NCBI GenBank assembly: GCA_002682825.1
Contig: NOKP01000001.1
Coordinates: forward strand, 2,072,464-2,136,463
DNA length: 64,000 nucleotides
From: Neonectria sp. B-13
Lineage: Eukaryota > Ascomycota > Sordariomycetes > Hypocreales > Nectriaceae
Direction of reading: 5' to 3'
Every line of letters begins with the position of its first letter. Positions within the stretch are counted from its first letter, which is position 1. A program made the position numbers and the translations under genes. Shown here in pieces: positions 1 through 13,112 of this stretch. The notes beneath the pieces are model-generated. The model ran no database searches and had not been told where the DNA came from. It saw only the letters and a list, made by a program, of their open reading frames with translations.

Positions 1-1595
1 CGGTCCATCGACGTCATGGGCCTGAGCTACGGTGCCGGCCTCAGCATCTCGAGCCGCGGAGAGGGATACTACTACGGAGGATGGATGAACAGCGCTACGG
101 ACCCGAACTGGGGGGACGCTCCCGAAATCCCAACATCGTACATGTTGAAGTACGAAATGGACACCAACACCTGGTCGAACACTACCGGACCGGATGACAT
201 CGGACGAGCCGAAGGTGTTATGCTCTACCTTCCCGCGGGTGACGCAGGCTTGATCATTTACTTTGGAGGAATTCAGGGCACGAGCAACGGATCCTGGCAA
301 GGTCAACCGATGGAGGAGATTATTATCTACGATCTTCTCAGCGGTAAGAGCTATGTGCAGAACGCGACCGGCGATGTCCCCGAGATGCGACGTCGGTTTT
401 GTGCTGGAGCGACTTGGCCAGACGATCAATCGTCCTACAACATGTGAGTATTGCTCATCTGCAGACCCGAGAGCTCAACTAATCTCATTCAAGCTACCTG
501 TATGGCGGCCTCGGCGAAGCTGAAGGTAGCTCGGGATTCGATGACATCTACGTCCTGTCGATTCCCACCTTCACTTGGGTCAAGATGTACCCGGCCGACA
601 GCAACAAGACCGGTGACTTTCCGCATCACAGTCTGTCATGCAACGTTATCAACGAAGCCCAGATGATTGTCCACGGCGGATTCTTTCCTTTGACCGATGA
701 CTGCGACTCGGAGGAACAATGGGGCCTTCACAACATGGACTTGGGCAGGCAGAACAAGGACAAGTCACCATGGGCCCTCTACGAACCGGACAAGACCAAA
801 TACGTGCTCCCGACTGATATCATCTCCGTCGTGGGTGGCAAGTCGACTGGCGGAGCGACCAAGACGGCACCGGCCGATGGGTTCGCCCATCAGGATCTGA
901 AAGCGCTTATGACGCGCCAGGCTTCAGCTGCGGTAAGGTCGGCTACCCGAGCTGTTAGTACCAAGGACGCAAGCACCACTCCATCCCCCAAGCCGAAAAC
1001 AGATTCGGGGCTGTCGACCGGGGCAATCATCGGCATTGCAGTTGGCGCGGGCGTTTTGCTCATCCTCGTGCTAGTCGGCGCATGGCTCCTCCTCAAACGA
1101 CGCCGGGGCCGCGATTCCACCATCGTGTCGCAGCAGCAACCGATGAACCAGTCTTACGATTACCACCACCCGGGCCAGACCAGCTCCCACTTCTCCTCTC
1201 AAGGAGGGCCCTGGAGCCCTGGATCCTCTCACTTTAACACGACGAGCCCGCCACCTTTCCAGTCAAATCCCCAGACCATGCAGTCTCAGGTTCAGAACGG
1301 CCCGCCGGTAGAGCTGCCCACCGAGACCCATGACATACCACACATGTCGCCATACACGGAGACGCCAGGCACCGCGGAGCCCAAGTACGACGCCCACGGC
1401 AATCTGTGGGTCCCGCAGGTCGCAATGCTGGACCCGAACCGCTCTCCGACCGGAAGCCCGCAGTATGAACACAGCCAGCCCAAGTACGAACAGGGCTATT
1501 CGCCTTCACGGACACCTCAGGAGCTAGCCACCGAGGCAGAGACGAACGCCCGAGGCGGGGGAAGCGGTCATCACCAAACATACTACCACCCATGA
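1..1595 (+). CDS. Kelch-repeat single-pass membrane protein (5' partial)
   Basis: The reading frame is open to the left edge, so the true start lies outside the window. Exons are <1-443 and 494-1595; the 50-bp intron (444-493) joins an exon ending in SSYN to one starting IYLYGGLGEAEGSSG. The joined protein shows Kelch-propeller signatures: paired glycines (YYYGG, YFGG, YLYGG) and the strand IYVLSIPTFTWVKM. After the propeller come a Ser/Thr/Lys-rich linker, one membrane span (about GAIIGIAVGAGVLLILVLVG) followed by basic KRRRGR, and a roughly 150-residue Pro/Ser/Gln/Tyr-rich cytoplasmic tail. This architecture (extracellular propeller, one span, disordered tail) is common in fungal cell-surface or polarity proteins. 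The exact role cannot be told from sequence. Confidence 0.85.
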
Positions 1596-3924
1596 TTGAT
1601 GTTTAATTCGACGGAAGTCGATATTCTTGATAGGTTTCTTTTGTAATTCTTATGGGCTTGATGCTCAATACTTACTGGAGAACGCCCTCGTCGGGCAAGG
1701 AAAGATATGGAGTACCGGAGTATGAATGTTCAGCGTTCTCGCGGGGATGCTCTTGTTGGATCAAGCATCGGGATTGTTTTGCATATCGCCTTGGCTCGTC
1801 CCCTCCTTACGAGCCAGAGCTTGTTTAATTTTTTCACCGCATACATGCAATAATGTTCCAGCAATATAGCAGCGGCTTTAGTATACTTCCCAAGGGACGT
1901 GATAATCGGGCTGGCCAGGGATCTGGTTCCCTCGTAAGCCAAGGATATGAACAAAAAGTTGTATTTGCAATTCTGAATGGCATCCTTTGCAATATCCCTC
2001 GCTGTGCGTTTGCCTATCTATCTGTCTTCTATCTGTCATCGACGTCCATGAAGCGAACACCCATCACACAAACCTGTTTATCTTTCGTGTCTCGCCACAA
2101 GCTTGGCCGTGTGAGTCCACTGGGACGCGGGCGTGAAGCCGGACAGATCAATTTCCGTGTTTGAGATCAAGTTCGGAATAGTCCAGTATCTCACTCGAGC
2201 ACATGGACCAACCAACACTTCTCTCACGTCCCTCAAGTTCTACCACCTTCATTTAAACATCAACACAAAGACATTCTCCTACTTACACCAACAAGTTCGC
2301 TATCAGTCTGAAGAATAGTCTAACATGCCGACGAACTCAGACCTAGTCTTCGCATGCAGGGACACAGAAACCTGTTACGGAGTCTACGGACCCAGCGCGT
2401 AGAAGTGTCATCACCGTTCGTTGGACTTGCCGCTCCGGTGCTACCGCTTAATGCCCGCTGTTGGCCGGTCGGATCTTGCATGCGGAGCAGTTGCTTGAAG
2501 GTTGAAGCAACTTGGCCATGGAGATGTGGTTGTTCTCCAGTCCCCCAGGTCGAAACATGTCATTCACCCCTTTTTCAATTCATCAGTTAGCCTCGTTCCA
2601 ATCAGAATGCTTTTCTTGTTAGTCTTTTCAAGAGAACCTCCGGTACCATCGCCAGTCGTAGTGTTCATGCTGACTCGTCGTCCATCCCCGTCCATCCCGC
2701 CAACTTGACGCCCGTGATATCAGGCACGCCAACTCGAAGAGCCACGGCCAGGAGGAAGGAACGACAACCACCATCCCCCACCTGCCTAGGTACCATGCGA
2801 CAAAGGTATATAGAAGCAAAATAGTCAAGCACTTACCAACAGCAATCGGTGATGACAAAAGTCCATCGAAGGAACCCTGACGAGACCCACGGGCATCGTT
2901 GCTAATGACAACTGAACGTCTGAGATTGCATCAGTCCTTTTCTTTTTGGCTTGGGGCACCTAGGACAATTTATATCTGGAGTGTGAGCTCGGTACAAGGT
3001 TAGAGTTCATTTTTATGTAATTTTCTCTGGGACTTTCAGGTAGCTTTCTTTGAGTCTGTCATGTTGCTTGTGGCGCTGGTGCCTTTCTACACCGAGATGC
3101 AGGTACCGTCCAGGTTCCCAGCGTCCACCTCACCGGATGAGGGTACTGCCCCCCATGGCGTAGCTGGCAAACCCATCCGCCCCATGAAGACGGACAGAAA
3201 ATGGGCGTTCTCTGGATTAGGCAATGGACAGACAAGTCCAAAGCACTCGGGTTTCAGCACCCAGATGATCACCAATTTTCACCAGGGCGATTTCAGGCCG
3301 GTTGGATTTGGCGGTGCTGGACATTATCAACTTTGGGGTTTTCTCTCTCAGCGGCGCAGCACTCTCCGGGTGTGCTGTGCTAGGTTTGCGTTTGAAAGGG
3401 ACATCAATAAAGCTTCTACCTACACCACCTACACTACCTACCAGATAGATTCGTCTTTGAATATCGAGATTCTCTTCCATGGTGTTATGTCTAGTTGACG
3501 TTTATGGCGCCAACTCCCGGCAACGAACATCGGATTACCACTTACACCATCACTATCGAGCAGCTGGGCCTAAACCTAACCTACTAGCTTGACGGGGAAC
3601 GATTCGTCTGAACGTCCTAAGGTTCTCAGGTTCTAACGTTCGGGACAACCTTTTCGAGCAGGCAGGATATCAAGGTCTAACACTTAGAGAGAGGATCCAC
3701 AGGTTGCAAGCCACGCTCGTGGCAAAGGACAACCGTGTACCAAGGCGCTGGTAAAACTTATTGGCTTTGCGTTACCAGACCTTCTGAATCTGGGTGTGGC
3801 GCCTTGTTGTTTCTGTTTGAACAAACATGGAACAAGGCTGGGCTGACTACATTTACATGGAAGACGGTTGAATACGGATCAGCATATGGCGTGAAGAGCT
3901 TCAAAATGGCGTGTAGGCAGGCAC

Positions 3925-3954
3925 CCATTAGGCCATATTAGGCCATATTAGGGG
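3925..3954. repeat. Short direct repeat, TTAGGCCATA units
   Basis: A 10-mer TTAGGCCATA occurs twice directly in tandem, followed by a partial third copy TTAGGGGTTA. It is too short to assign a role and lies in non-coding sequence. Confidence 0.6.
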
Positions 3955-5409
3955 TTAATGTACGTCGATGAGAGGAGCCAGACTCTCCGGGCAGACTACG
4001 CAACATCCAACGGGGTTTTGTCTCGTTTGTTTAGCTGGTGGGTTGTTGATGAATACTTCGTACCGCGAATCGAGACGCGCTGCATCCGACAAAAGCCTCC
4101 AACAGGGAAAATCTGCTCTCGAAACTCTAGCATGGCGCAAACAGTCCCGGAAATGTCGACTAACTTATAAACGACCCCCCCTGTCGGGGCGACTGAACTC
4201 TTACAACTGGGAATAGACGCCACGCGCGGTGCGCCATGGCAACTTCAACTGACGTGATGGGGCTCCATTCTCAGGAACCGCAAAGAGGCGCCGCGAGAGT
4301 GAAGGTCAACAGAGCCGCAAGAGATGGTGCAATCGCATAGCTGCCGCAACGGGTCTCTTAGCTTGAGGGGACTCCGGGGTAAGATGCAGGGCCGATCCTC
4401 CCCCATGGAATGTTCGAATGCGTGCAGAGAATGGTGTGACGGGGTGTGAGCGGGAAGAAAAGGCTGTGGACTGAATCCGGACTGGATGCGTAAGTTGCGG
4501 GAGGCGAGGGCAGAAACGCGGGCGGGTATTAGCGGCCAAAGCGTAAGGCGATGATGCGATGATGGTCATGATGGTGTTGTTGGGCACCGCGGTAGTAGCT
4601 GCGTCCGTGTGACGCCGGAAGTGGACATGGACGCAGGAGACGGGCTCATCTGACGATATCACGTTTCTCGTTTACAAGTAGGCGGGAATGCCTGTCAGCT
4701 CGGGTCGCCGAGGAACGATGAGTAAACGTAGAGCACGAAGGGGAGCGACGCGGGCGAGGTGAGAAGCCATGATAGCCCCGAGATTGGGGCGGGCTGATAA
4801 GAACTCCGGCTCGTGGCGCAAGTTCGAGGATCTAGCCTAGGTCTTGGCCGGACATTGGAACGCGGAGGTTGATGCCGTCAAGCGTGGAGAGTGGGTGAGT
4901 GGAGAGGTGGGCGAAGTGGAACATGCAGCGGGTAGATGGATCATGGAGGCGGGATGGGAAGAAGATGTGTCTGCGTGTGTGGGAGGGGACGTCATCAGCT
5001 TGACGCAGTTGCTGTAAGATGCACGCAGGGTCGCTGTTGATGTGACACTGCAACCTGTGCGCGTGCATCATCAGCCAAGATGATATTCCCCGGCAGGCAA
5101 CCTGAGCCGATAGTAAATGGGCGAGATAAGCAGTCACGAGGCCGACTTCCTGGTCTAGCGAGATCGACCAGCCAGATGGAGATGTCTGCGACGGGCGACG
5201 GGAGGATGACGAACTCGACGAGGCATTGGCAGACCGACTTGCGGTTGCGATGAGATGAGACTGGGCGGGGTTGGCGCCGATATTACAGAGTAATCGTCAC
5301 GGACTACGCCGATAAGCTTGCAGGAGGAGACACGGGAAAACGGATGCAAGCAACGGACGAGGACGGGCGACGTTCGGAGGAGACTGGGACCCGGACATCC
5401 AAAGGCCTC

Positions 5410-5447
5410 CACTGCGAGTCTTCACTGCGAGTCTTCACTGCAAGTCC
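5410..5447. repeat. Three tandem copies of a 14-bp unit
   Basis: A unit close to CACTGCGAGTCTT is repeated three times in tandem, the last copy with one change (GCAAGT). It lies just left of an AATTAATTAATTAATT run. No coding function is seen. Confidence 0.6.
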
Positions 5448-5610
5448 TCTCATCTAATTAATTAATTGCTGGCCGCTGTTGCAAACGCCTTCGCGGGCCG
5501 GCATCATGTCTGCAGTTCTGCTGCAGTTCTGCGGCGGCAACGACCCCGCAAACAAGGGACCTCGCGCTATCCTACTACTCTATGGACTGTATCCGTACTA
5601 TCTATCTATA

Positions 5611-5655
5611 GGGACCTTGCACTATCTGGCAGCCGGATAGTGCAAGAAGGGTCCC
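5611..5655. repeat. Strong imperfect hairpin
   Basis: Left arm GGGACC+TTGCACTATC (5611-5626) pairs with GATAGTGCAA (5636-5645) and GGTCCC (5650-5655). The loop is 9 nt and a 4-nt bulge (GAAG) sits on the right arm, giving 16 base pairs in all. It lies in non-coding sequence with no gene end nearby, so it is not an obvious terminator. A small structured RNA or the remnant of a miniature inverted-repeat element are both possible. Confidence 0.65.
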
Positions 5656-6508
5656 TCCATCCCATCTCCCATCTCTATCCTAAGTAGTTACCCTCGGCCT
5701 ATCTTATCCTGTCCTGTCCTGCCCGCTCTGGTCTAGGCATAGCTAGCTCACTGATAAACATGTCCGACATCCCGCGTCCCAGGTTAAATCCAAAAGACGC
5801 CCCCGTGGGATGTGGCAACGAGCGTCCGTCGGCAGGAAGCGGAAGGGGTGGGTCGTTCGGTCATCGGTCATCGGTCGTCCCCCCGTCGGCGGTTTTCGTT
5901 CGACTGGGCTTTCAGTTGCGATACGATGCGGCAGTGTGGTGGACGAGGGTCCGACGACAAGGGGATGGATGGCATAACCCACAATTCACGATAAGGAGCT
6001 TGTGGAAGCATGAGAGGGAAACGTGATAAGACGACGTCAGCGAGGCCCAGCGAGATGTTCCTGCAGCATCGAGGCCCCCTTCTCCCTGTCGAGGTAGCAT
6101 TACTACTCCTCGTGGGAAGCACTGGACGGGCAAGGACCGAGCGAGGTGGGTGGTGGTGATTTAGCCATCAGGGATGAGATGGCATATATCATGGCATCAT
6201 TCGCACGCGACGGAGAAATTATGGCGGGTACGGCGCTTTCCTGCCACTGCACGTTGTCTCGTGGCCCTTATCTCTTGGAGTTGCATGATCGTTCTCCTGT
6301 GCTACCTAGGCGCATCTAGGTAATCTCGCTGGCTCACATTGTTTCCGAAGAGGCTGCCACCTCGACATTATCGAGGCCCTCCGTCGTCCTGGATGTGAGC
6401 CTTGCGCGCCAATTGGTTGATTCCATGCACAGTTGGATGAATCGAGTATAACCAAGGGACCAATCATCCACACAACATCACCTCCCACCATCCAGGTTCG
6501 GTTCGGTT

Positions 6509-6540
6509 CAGCCCAGCCCAGTCCAGCCCAGCCCAGCCCA
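6509..6540. repeat. CAGCC pentamer repeat
   Basis: About six near-perfect copies of CAGCC/CAGTC in tandem in non-coding sequence. It appears to be a simple-sequence repeat. Confidence 0.7.
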
Positions 6541-9500
6541 CGGGGTCGCCTAGCAGCACCCTTCCCCTCCAATTCAGCCCATCCCACGTTTAGGGTCCGT
6601 TGAAGGTCGCTTATGCTTCAGTCTCGTCGTGAACAATGCCGACCCGGGGATTGGCTTGTCGTTGCCAGCGGACACTAATTACTACGTAGCAAGCGCTTGC
6701 TGGAGGGCTCTTTTGGTTTCTTTCTTTCTCTCCTTGGGCTTACACCGTGGATATCCGAAGCAAGCCAGCGTGCCAGAACGATTGGCCCGTGTGAGCACAG
6801 ATGATGTGATTCCGACCGTTAGAGCGCGCCCCTCACCCACGGGCCACCAGAAAGCAGAGAAATTTTCTGCTTGTTCTTCCCCTTTCACATTTCATAGGCA
6901 CAGGCCCACGTCTTTTCCATTTGCCCATCTCCATTTCTGCGGTCTAGGTTGCAATTCGCATAGCTCCAATTAAACCGTGGGCTATCTGCGAGCCTCAAGT
7001 GGCCCGCCGTGTTGTTCTCCAGGAGAGAAAAGATGGAGACACCAATTATGGAGACAAGACCGAGGTCTCAAGCCTCAGGACATGCTATGGATCTTCTCCA
7101 AGTATTACCCTGCGGCGACATCGATGTCGATCGAAACCCACTCCCCCTACCTCGTGGTGGTGTTCACGCATTTTTCGCATCTCCATGTTTCCGTGTTTCA
7201 ATCTTCTACGCCGTTTCCGTCCTCGCGGGTTGATGCTACTCTGGTAAGCACGCTGTCGTCGGCGGCGCTGGCGCTGGCGCCATAGGATGGGATGATGGAG
7301 TTGCCGTGGCCCACGAGGCCGTACAATCCATGACAGTTACCGTATCGAGTACCTTGAGCGTTGCAGCCAGGACATGGAACAGGAGCCGCACACCACCCGG
7401 GTCCTGCAGATCACGCAGAAGCCACCGACCATGATGGCTGGTCTGGAACTCAACTGCATTGACATTTCTGCTCCCTGCCCCAGATTGGCGGGAAACAAAA
7501 TAGCACTGGCAGGGATCAGGTACGGTCATGGACTGACTTGACCCCAGACAAGCCAAGACAAAAAGAAGCGACCCCCACCCGCCTAAAAGTCATCCCACGG
7601 CGTCCAAGACGACCCTGATGCTTGCTCGCGTTGGGATAGTCCACCACCAGCACCGGGGCCCGTCAGGGTATATTCGCTGCTCGCTGGAGGCGATAGGGCC
7701 TCGGACCTCCTCCAGCAATTCTACCTATCGCATCGTCCATCGTGTCAGTGCTGTGTCGCGTCGTATTGTCCTACCTACTACCTACCTTGACGGGCCTGGC
7801 CCTCTAAACGCACATCCATACGACGTAGACTAGTGTATTCATACACAAACACACAGATGACTTTGTTGTCATGACTTTGCATAACCAAGACCGCCCGACG
7901 CCAGGAATGTAACGTAAGCCCAGGATCCAAGACGATGGGGTTCCAAGTTCCAAGTTCCAAATTTTTGCAAGAAAAAAAGAGGAAGAGAGGCAAGCAAGAC
8001 CCGCCTACACCTTGACTCCGATGAATTGGTAGGTCGTTCGTCGTCGCAGAGCCAGAGTAGTCCAGTCTTCCTAGTGCCTTTGACCTCCATTGTCCGGGGT
8101 GTACTTCCGTAGCGGGCGTCGGTTGTTCAGGGCCCCCACCGCTTGCCCAGCTCCAGAAGGCCAACCCCGCAACCCATTTGTGCCGCCGGAACACCGGGCT
8201 GGTTACTTTCTGCCTACTACTGCATGATAGCTCCGTACGGGATTCGTACCTGTATCCAGAGGCAGAAGGGGGGCGCAAGACGGTGGGCCTAAAGACCCGC
8301 GGCTGGGTGGTTTAAAGCTACGTGGTACGAAGTTCACAGCTTTGGACCCGACGAACCGAGGAAGACCGAAACGGGTGCCCAGACGTCGTGAGGCCGAATG
8401 AGGCAGATGGTGAGGGGAATTGAGCGAGAAGAGAAGATAACGGAAGGCGAGAATGATCCGAGGCCGACAGCCGCAAATGCGCAATGCGCAATGGAGCATG
8501 AGCCTGACCACGGGCACGGGCACGAGGCGCCGAGGCGGCATGCCAAACCCCGGCTCCGCTCCGGGCGTGGTGGGGCTTCTTCCTCGCGGTGATGCAAGAG
8601 TGCACAGGCAAAATGGAGAGGATGGAGACATCTTGCAGCAACAGCAGCGGTATGGCATGGATAGGCCAGTCAGACCTCGAATACCCAGGGTATGCTTGCT
8701 CCGGGTGGAATGGAGGGGCAATTGAGGAATTGGGGAGCTTTTCCCCCCCTTCTCCTTCAGACCTTGTCTCTCTATGACTGTGATTGTGGCCTAGAGGCTG
8801 TGACGACGGCAATTGCGTGGATTGGACGAGTGGGTTTGTGGATGTATTGATGGTTGCGGTCGTGTACCGTCTCAGATGCCTCGTTCGTCAATTGAATGCG
8901 GTTTGGTCTGGCAATGGTGGTTGGTAAAGGCGGTGCTGCTCTCTCCTCTTCCGACACAAGAGGCACCTTGCTGAGCCATGTCGAACAACACAATCTACGG
9001 CACGTCTCTCTGTCTCCGCCCGCCAAGTCCCAAGCAGCACTGTGTGCATCCTCCTAACAAGTCGGGTGCATGACGGTCGACACCACGATCCAATCCTATT
9101 CCACATGCCCGCCTCCGAAACACCCAACGGCGTTAGGTTGTGGTTGTGGGAAAGCAGCACCCCCCGCTCGATCGAGGCACGAGCCAGCGTCGGATATGCC
9201 CAGCTGCTGAGCCGCCTGTGGATAGGTAGCCATAACGAAACCTCACATCTCGCATCTCATCAGTGACGCAAGCTACGGCACGGCAAAAGGCAACGGCGGT
9301 GGCGGCGATGACTGATGGCTGATGACGGTGATGACAGTACAAAAACAATGGCCCCGGCGGCCCGGAAGAAACTCTAACGAAACGGGCCGGCACGGAACGG
9401 ACGGGGAGCGGTTGCGGCTTGAAGTTGGCGGCTCGTGGTCTGAAACCTTGGGAAGGGGAGAGTTTCGCTGGCGTAATAGACTGCCGTCGTAGGCTAGAAA

Positions 9501-10727
9501 TTAGGACGCAATACGCAAGAATGGGTGAGCAACACGCACTGCCAGGCCGCGAAACGTGCTCGGCGGGGTGGATGAGACGACGAGCAGCCCCAGTGCGTCC
9601 GAGGAGGCGGTGGCTACAGCTTCCTAGTGCCAGAGAGAAGCGGTCCGCAATTCCTCGCCCAGGCGGCGATGGCTGCAGTCCCCAGTGTTAAGTGGCCCCC
9701 TTCCCCCAGCGGACGGTTCAGTGGATTGCCTGTGTGTGAATTGCATGGACGTAGTGCGCAGTAGGAAGTACATTGTAGTCTGCTACGTGCTGTGGTGTGG
9801 TGTAGCATGAAGACATTAGGTTTACGATCCGTTTGGTCGTGTCTCCGTCCAGCACCGTCATTTGTCAAATGGACGTACGTACCTGGATAGACAGGCAGGC
9901 AAGGCAAGGCTATTCCACCTGAATGGACTCCTGGGTTACCCTGAGCAAGTGCATCATCTATCTACACAACTGTGTCTGCATGTCTCTCTGCACCACCGCC
10001 TGCACGCAACAATTGTGCCATCCATCCAATGCCAACCGTCCAATTGCCTTGCCCTGTCGGCCTGTCCAATCCATCGCCGTCCCGTCACCTGTTCCACGCC
10101 CCTTCGTTCATCCTCACCCTCCCTCTGACACCATCCACTTTCAGCCATCCGAGCCTCCCACACACGCACTCTCTCTCGCAACCCTCATCCGAACGGACCC
10201 CGTCGCCGCCTGTTGACTGGCCAGACCAGGCGTCCGTCTCGCGACTACCCACACACCCGCCAACCACCTTGCTGGAGACGGCGAACAAGGAGAGAGAGCT
10301 GCTGCTGGGATGGGTGCGTGCCTGACATTGCCCGTGATGCTAGCTCCGATCGGGATGGACGAGGCCCTGCACAGCACACGCCGCACGCACGACGTACGCC
10401 AACCCAAGCACCAAACCAAAGCACCCAAGCACAGCTCACCACAGCTCACCACAGCTCCGCAGGGCACGCCATCATCATGGCTTTCTGGCCGGGTACGTAG
10501 CTGGGTGCTGCACCCCTCTGGCGTCTCCGCGCCTTCTGTCTCTGCTTCTCGTGCCAGCGTCTCAGGGTTCCCATGCGGGGATCCCCTCATGCCTCCTGGT
10601 TGATGACGAGATTCGTTGCTCCCACTGCTCCCCCCCTCTCCGGCCAGACATGGTGGTCACTGCAGCGCCGTGCTATGGATGATCCGCGACCAGGCTTGCA
10701 ATGCCGGACACGGACACGCGCACCTAC

Positions 10728-10764
10728 ACAGCACAGCGCAGCATAGCACAGCACAGCACAGCAC
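10728..10764. repeat. CAGCA pentamer repeat
   Basis: Imperfect tandem copies of CAGCA (with CAGCG and TAGCA variants), about seven units, in non-coding sequence. Confidence 0.7.
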
Positions 10765-11335
10765 GGCCGGACGGTAGTCTCGGTACGGTACGAAGAACAC
10801 CACTGCGACATCAAGGCAAGCCGGCAATATTCCCTGGTTCGCCCGTCTGCCGCCCGTCCTGCCCTGGCTGATTTCTATCCCATCCCCATGCCTGAAATGC
10901 CATCCATGATCCATAGCTCGAGCTGGCCCTGGTTCCCAAAACATACAAGAGCTTGAGCTTCCCCATCTCTAGAAGCCACCTCCCCTCACCCCCTCACTTG
11001 TCCCGTCCCAAAGATTGATGGTCCGTGGTTCTTCAGTCCTCCTACTCTGATCTTCATTGCCCATCATCCATCCCCATAAAACGTATTCCTCCCCAGAGTG
11101 CACCGTGCCCGTATCCGCTAGCATCAGTTCTTATCAATCTGCTCGGCCCCAATTTCTTCCCTGGAAAGTTGAACGGCCTGCCTACCTACCTACCTGCTAG
11201 TGCTCTACCAAAAGGCAACCCTTCTAGGACTGCACCAAACTGTCGCCTGGTTTCCTGTCTTGTTATTTTGACCTGGACGCCATCGTCAGCGGGTGTCAGA
11301 CACGCCCACACGCGCCGAGAGTCACTCAGTCACTA

Positions 11336-11420
11336 AGCCAGTCACTCACCCACAAAGCGGCTCACGCTCACGCCGACACTCACGCCCACGCTCACGCTCA
11401 CGGTATCGGTCTCACCCTCT
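11336..11420. repeat. CTCACG-rich imperfect repeat
   Basis: Repeated hexamers of the CTCACG/CTCACC type run through this stretch, interleaved with CCCACG. It is purine/pyrimidine-skewed, low-complexity DNA without a supportable reading frame. Confidence 0.55.
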
Positions 11421-13112
11421 CTTCTCACTCGCACTCACGCACTTCACACACGCACACACGGTTCCCCGTAAACAGACACATTACAACCACACCACGCCAC
11501 TTACACACACAGGGCGAATCCCCAACGGGAACGAGCCCACCAAAACGGGTCACAAGAAGTCGCCAATTTTTTACCAACCAGGCCCGCTACCGCCGCTCCT
11601 CCTGGATTAAGGAGGGTCAAGTCCCCTGCGAGGCCCTGCGAGCTCCCCCTGCCAAATTCCCCTGCGAAGAAACTCCGCCGCGAGCCAACTGGCACGACGC
11701 AGTGGACTCTTGGACGCACGCAAGCCCCCCCTGTCAGAGTCGCAAGAGGTCGCCAGAGCGCCAGTGTCACCGATACCGATAGTTGGCTGCCCCGATTGCG
11801 CGCAGTGATTGGCCGGTTTCTGCGGGCAAACCATCTCCGCTTTCGGCTCCTCGCTCACTCAATCACGACGACAAAGTCGAGTCACAGGCGCCCCAACTTT
11901 TGGCAAGCCATCTCGTACAAAAGGTCTCGCGTGCCCCGACTTCGCCCTTCTCGCCGCGTGGTCAACTTTTGCAGCATATCTATCAAAGACAAGTCCAAAG
12001 GGTGACGAACGAATATAACCTCGTCAATCCCCTTTCCCCCTTACCTCTCTTTGTCCTTTTCTCCCTTTTGGCGAGAGTCTCCGCTTCTCGTCCAAACCCG
12101 GCCGCCTTAGTACTCCATAGTACTACACTACGACGACCACCGCCAGAAACACATCAGAACGGCTTCTCCCCCCGGCGCCCGCTAAACCGCTAAACCACGT
12201 CCGAAGCAGCCCCCTCTCAACCCACATCGACTTACACTACCGACCACAAGACACCGACATTGACACGCCCGCCTGAACGCGAAAATTGGACAGCAGCCAA
12301 CGCATCTCCCTACCGTGCCGAACCTGAAATAGCTCAGCCTCGTCCCCACGCCTCAGATCTGCTAGTCCTGCGAGTGCCTGATCGGTGACGCAACCTTGAC
12401 TTGATCTCCCGTCAGTTCTCTGACGCCAATTTTTTTCTTCTTCCCGACTCCTCCCTCGAAATCCAGAACGGGAATCAAAATCTAGTGTCCTCCCGTTTCC
12501 CCCCTCCCTTAAAACGACGGCCGCAGCTTTGCACTTGTCTGCGTCGTGAAGCTGCTCGTAGCCTGTCAACCATCCACAGATCCCCACACCCATCATCCAC
12601 ACTGTCGTCCGCCCTCGGGGAATTGTCAACCTCTCGTCCCTGCACATGCGCAGGCGCCTCGACCAACAATTTGCCACCCCGAAGAATCAACCCTGGCATC
12701 ACGCATTCTCGAATTGTCCAGGCACGACAAGGCACAAGAAAAATTTTGCTTTCTCTGATCCCCCCCCCCCCGGTTCCCCCGTTCTTTCAACCAGACCAGG
12801 CACAAAGGGGCACTGAATTCTGCAGCCTAGCGCCGCGATAAGCAAGTTCCCCCCGCAGTCGAACCACTGAAAAGCGTTCGCCCACCCGCCCGTCCAGCGC
12901 CCAGCGCCCAGCAGCTCCCACTGCCCCCAATAGCCCCCGGACGGTAGTGGACTTGGACTAAAAGCACGTCTTTATCTATCTCTGCTCCTCCTCTCCGACA
13001 ACACCGTTCTGGTCATATCATCCTTCTCTACTCCTCGCTACTCGAGGCCAATTTTTTCCTTCACTCTTTTTCCTGCCTCTCTTTCTTCACTCCTCCCATC
13101 CCTCGTTCTCAA

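Larger units (their letters stand above)
1596..13112. other. Gene-poor 11.5-kb intergenic stretch
   Basis: No reading frame here gives a recognisable protein or joins to another through plausible splice sites. The longest open frames, about 170 codons on the minus strand at 7.8-8.8 kb, are low-complexity and overlap one another in several frames. The stretch holds short tandem repeats, a strong hairpin near 5.6 kb and long C/T-rich runs toward 12-13.1 kb. Those runs fit a promoter and long 5' leader for the Ecl1-type gene. A non-coding RNA gene cannot be excluded by eye. Confidence 0.6.

Noticed and set aside
7778..8812. Overlapping minus-strand frames of 164-172 codons
   Set aside because: They overlap in two frames, are rich in Arg, Pro and Ser, match no family I know and have no sensible splice partners.
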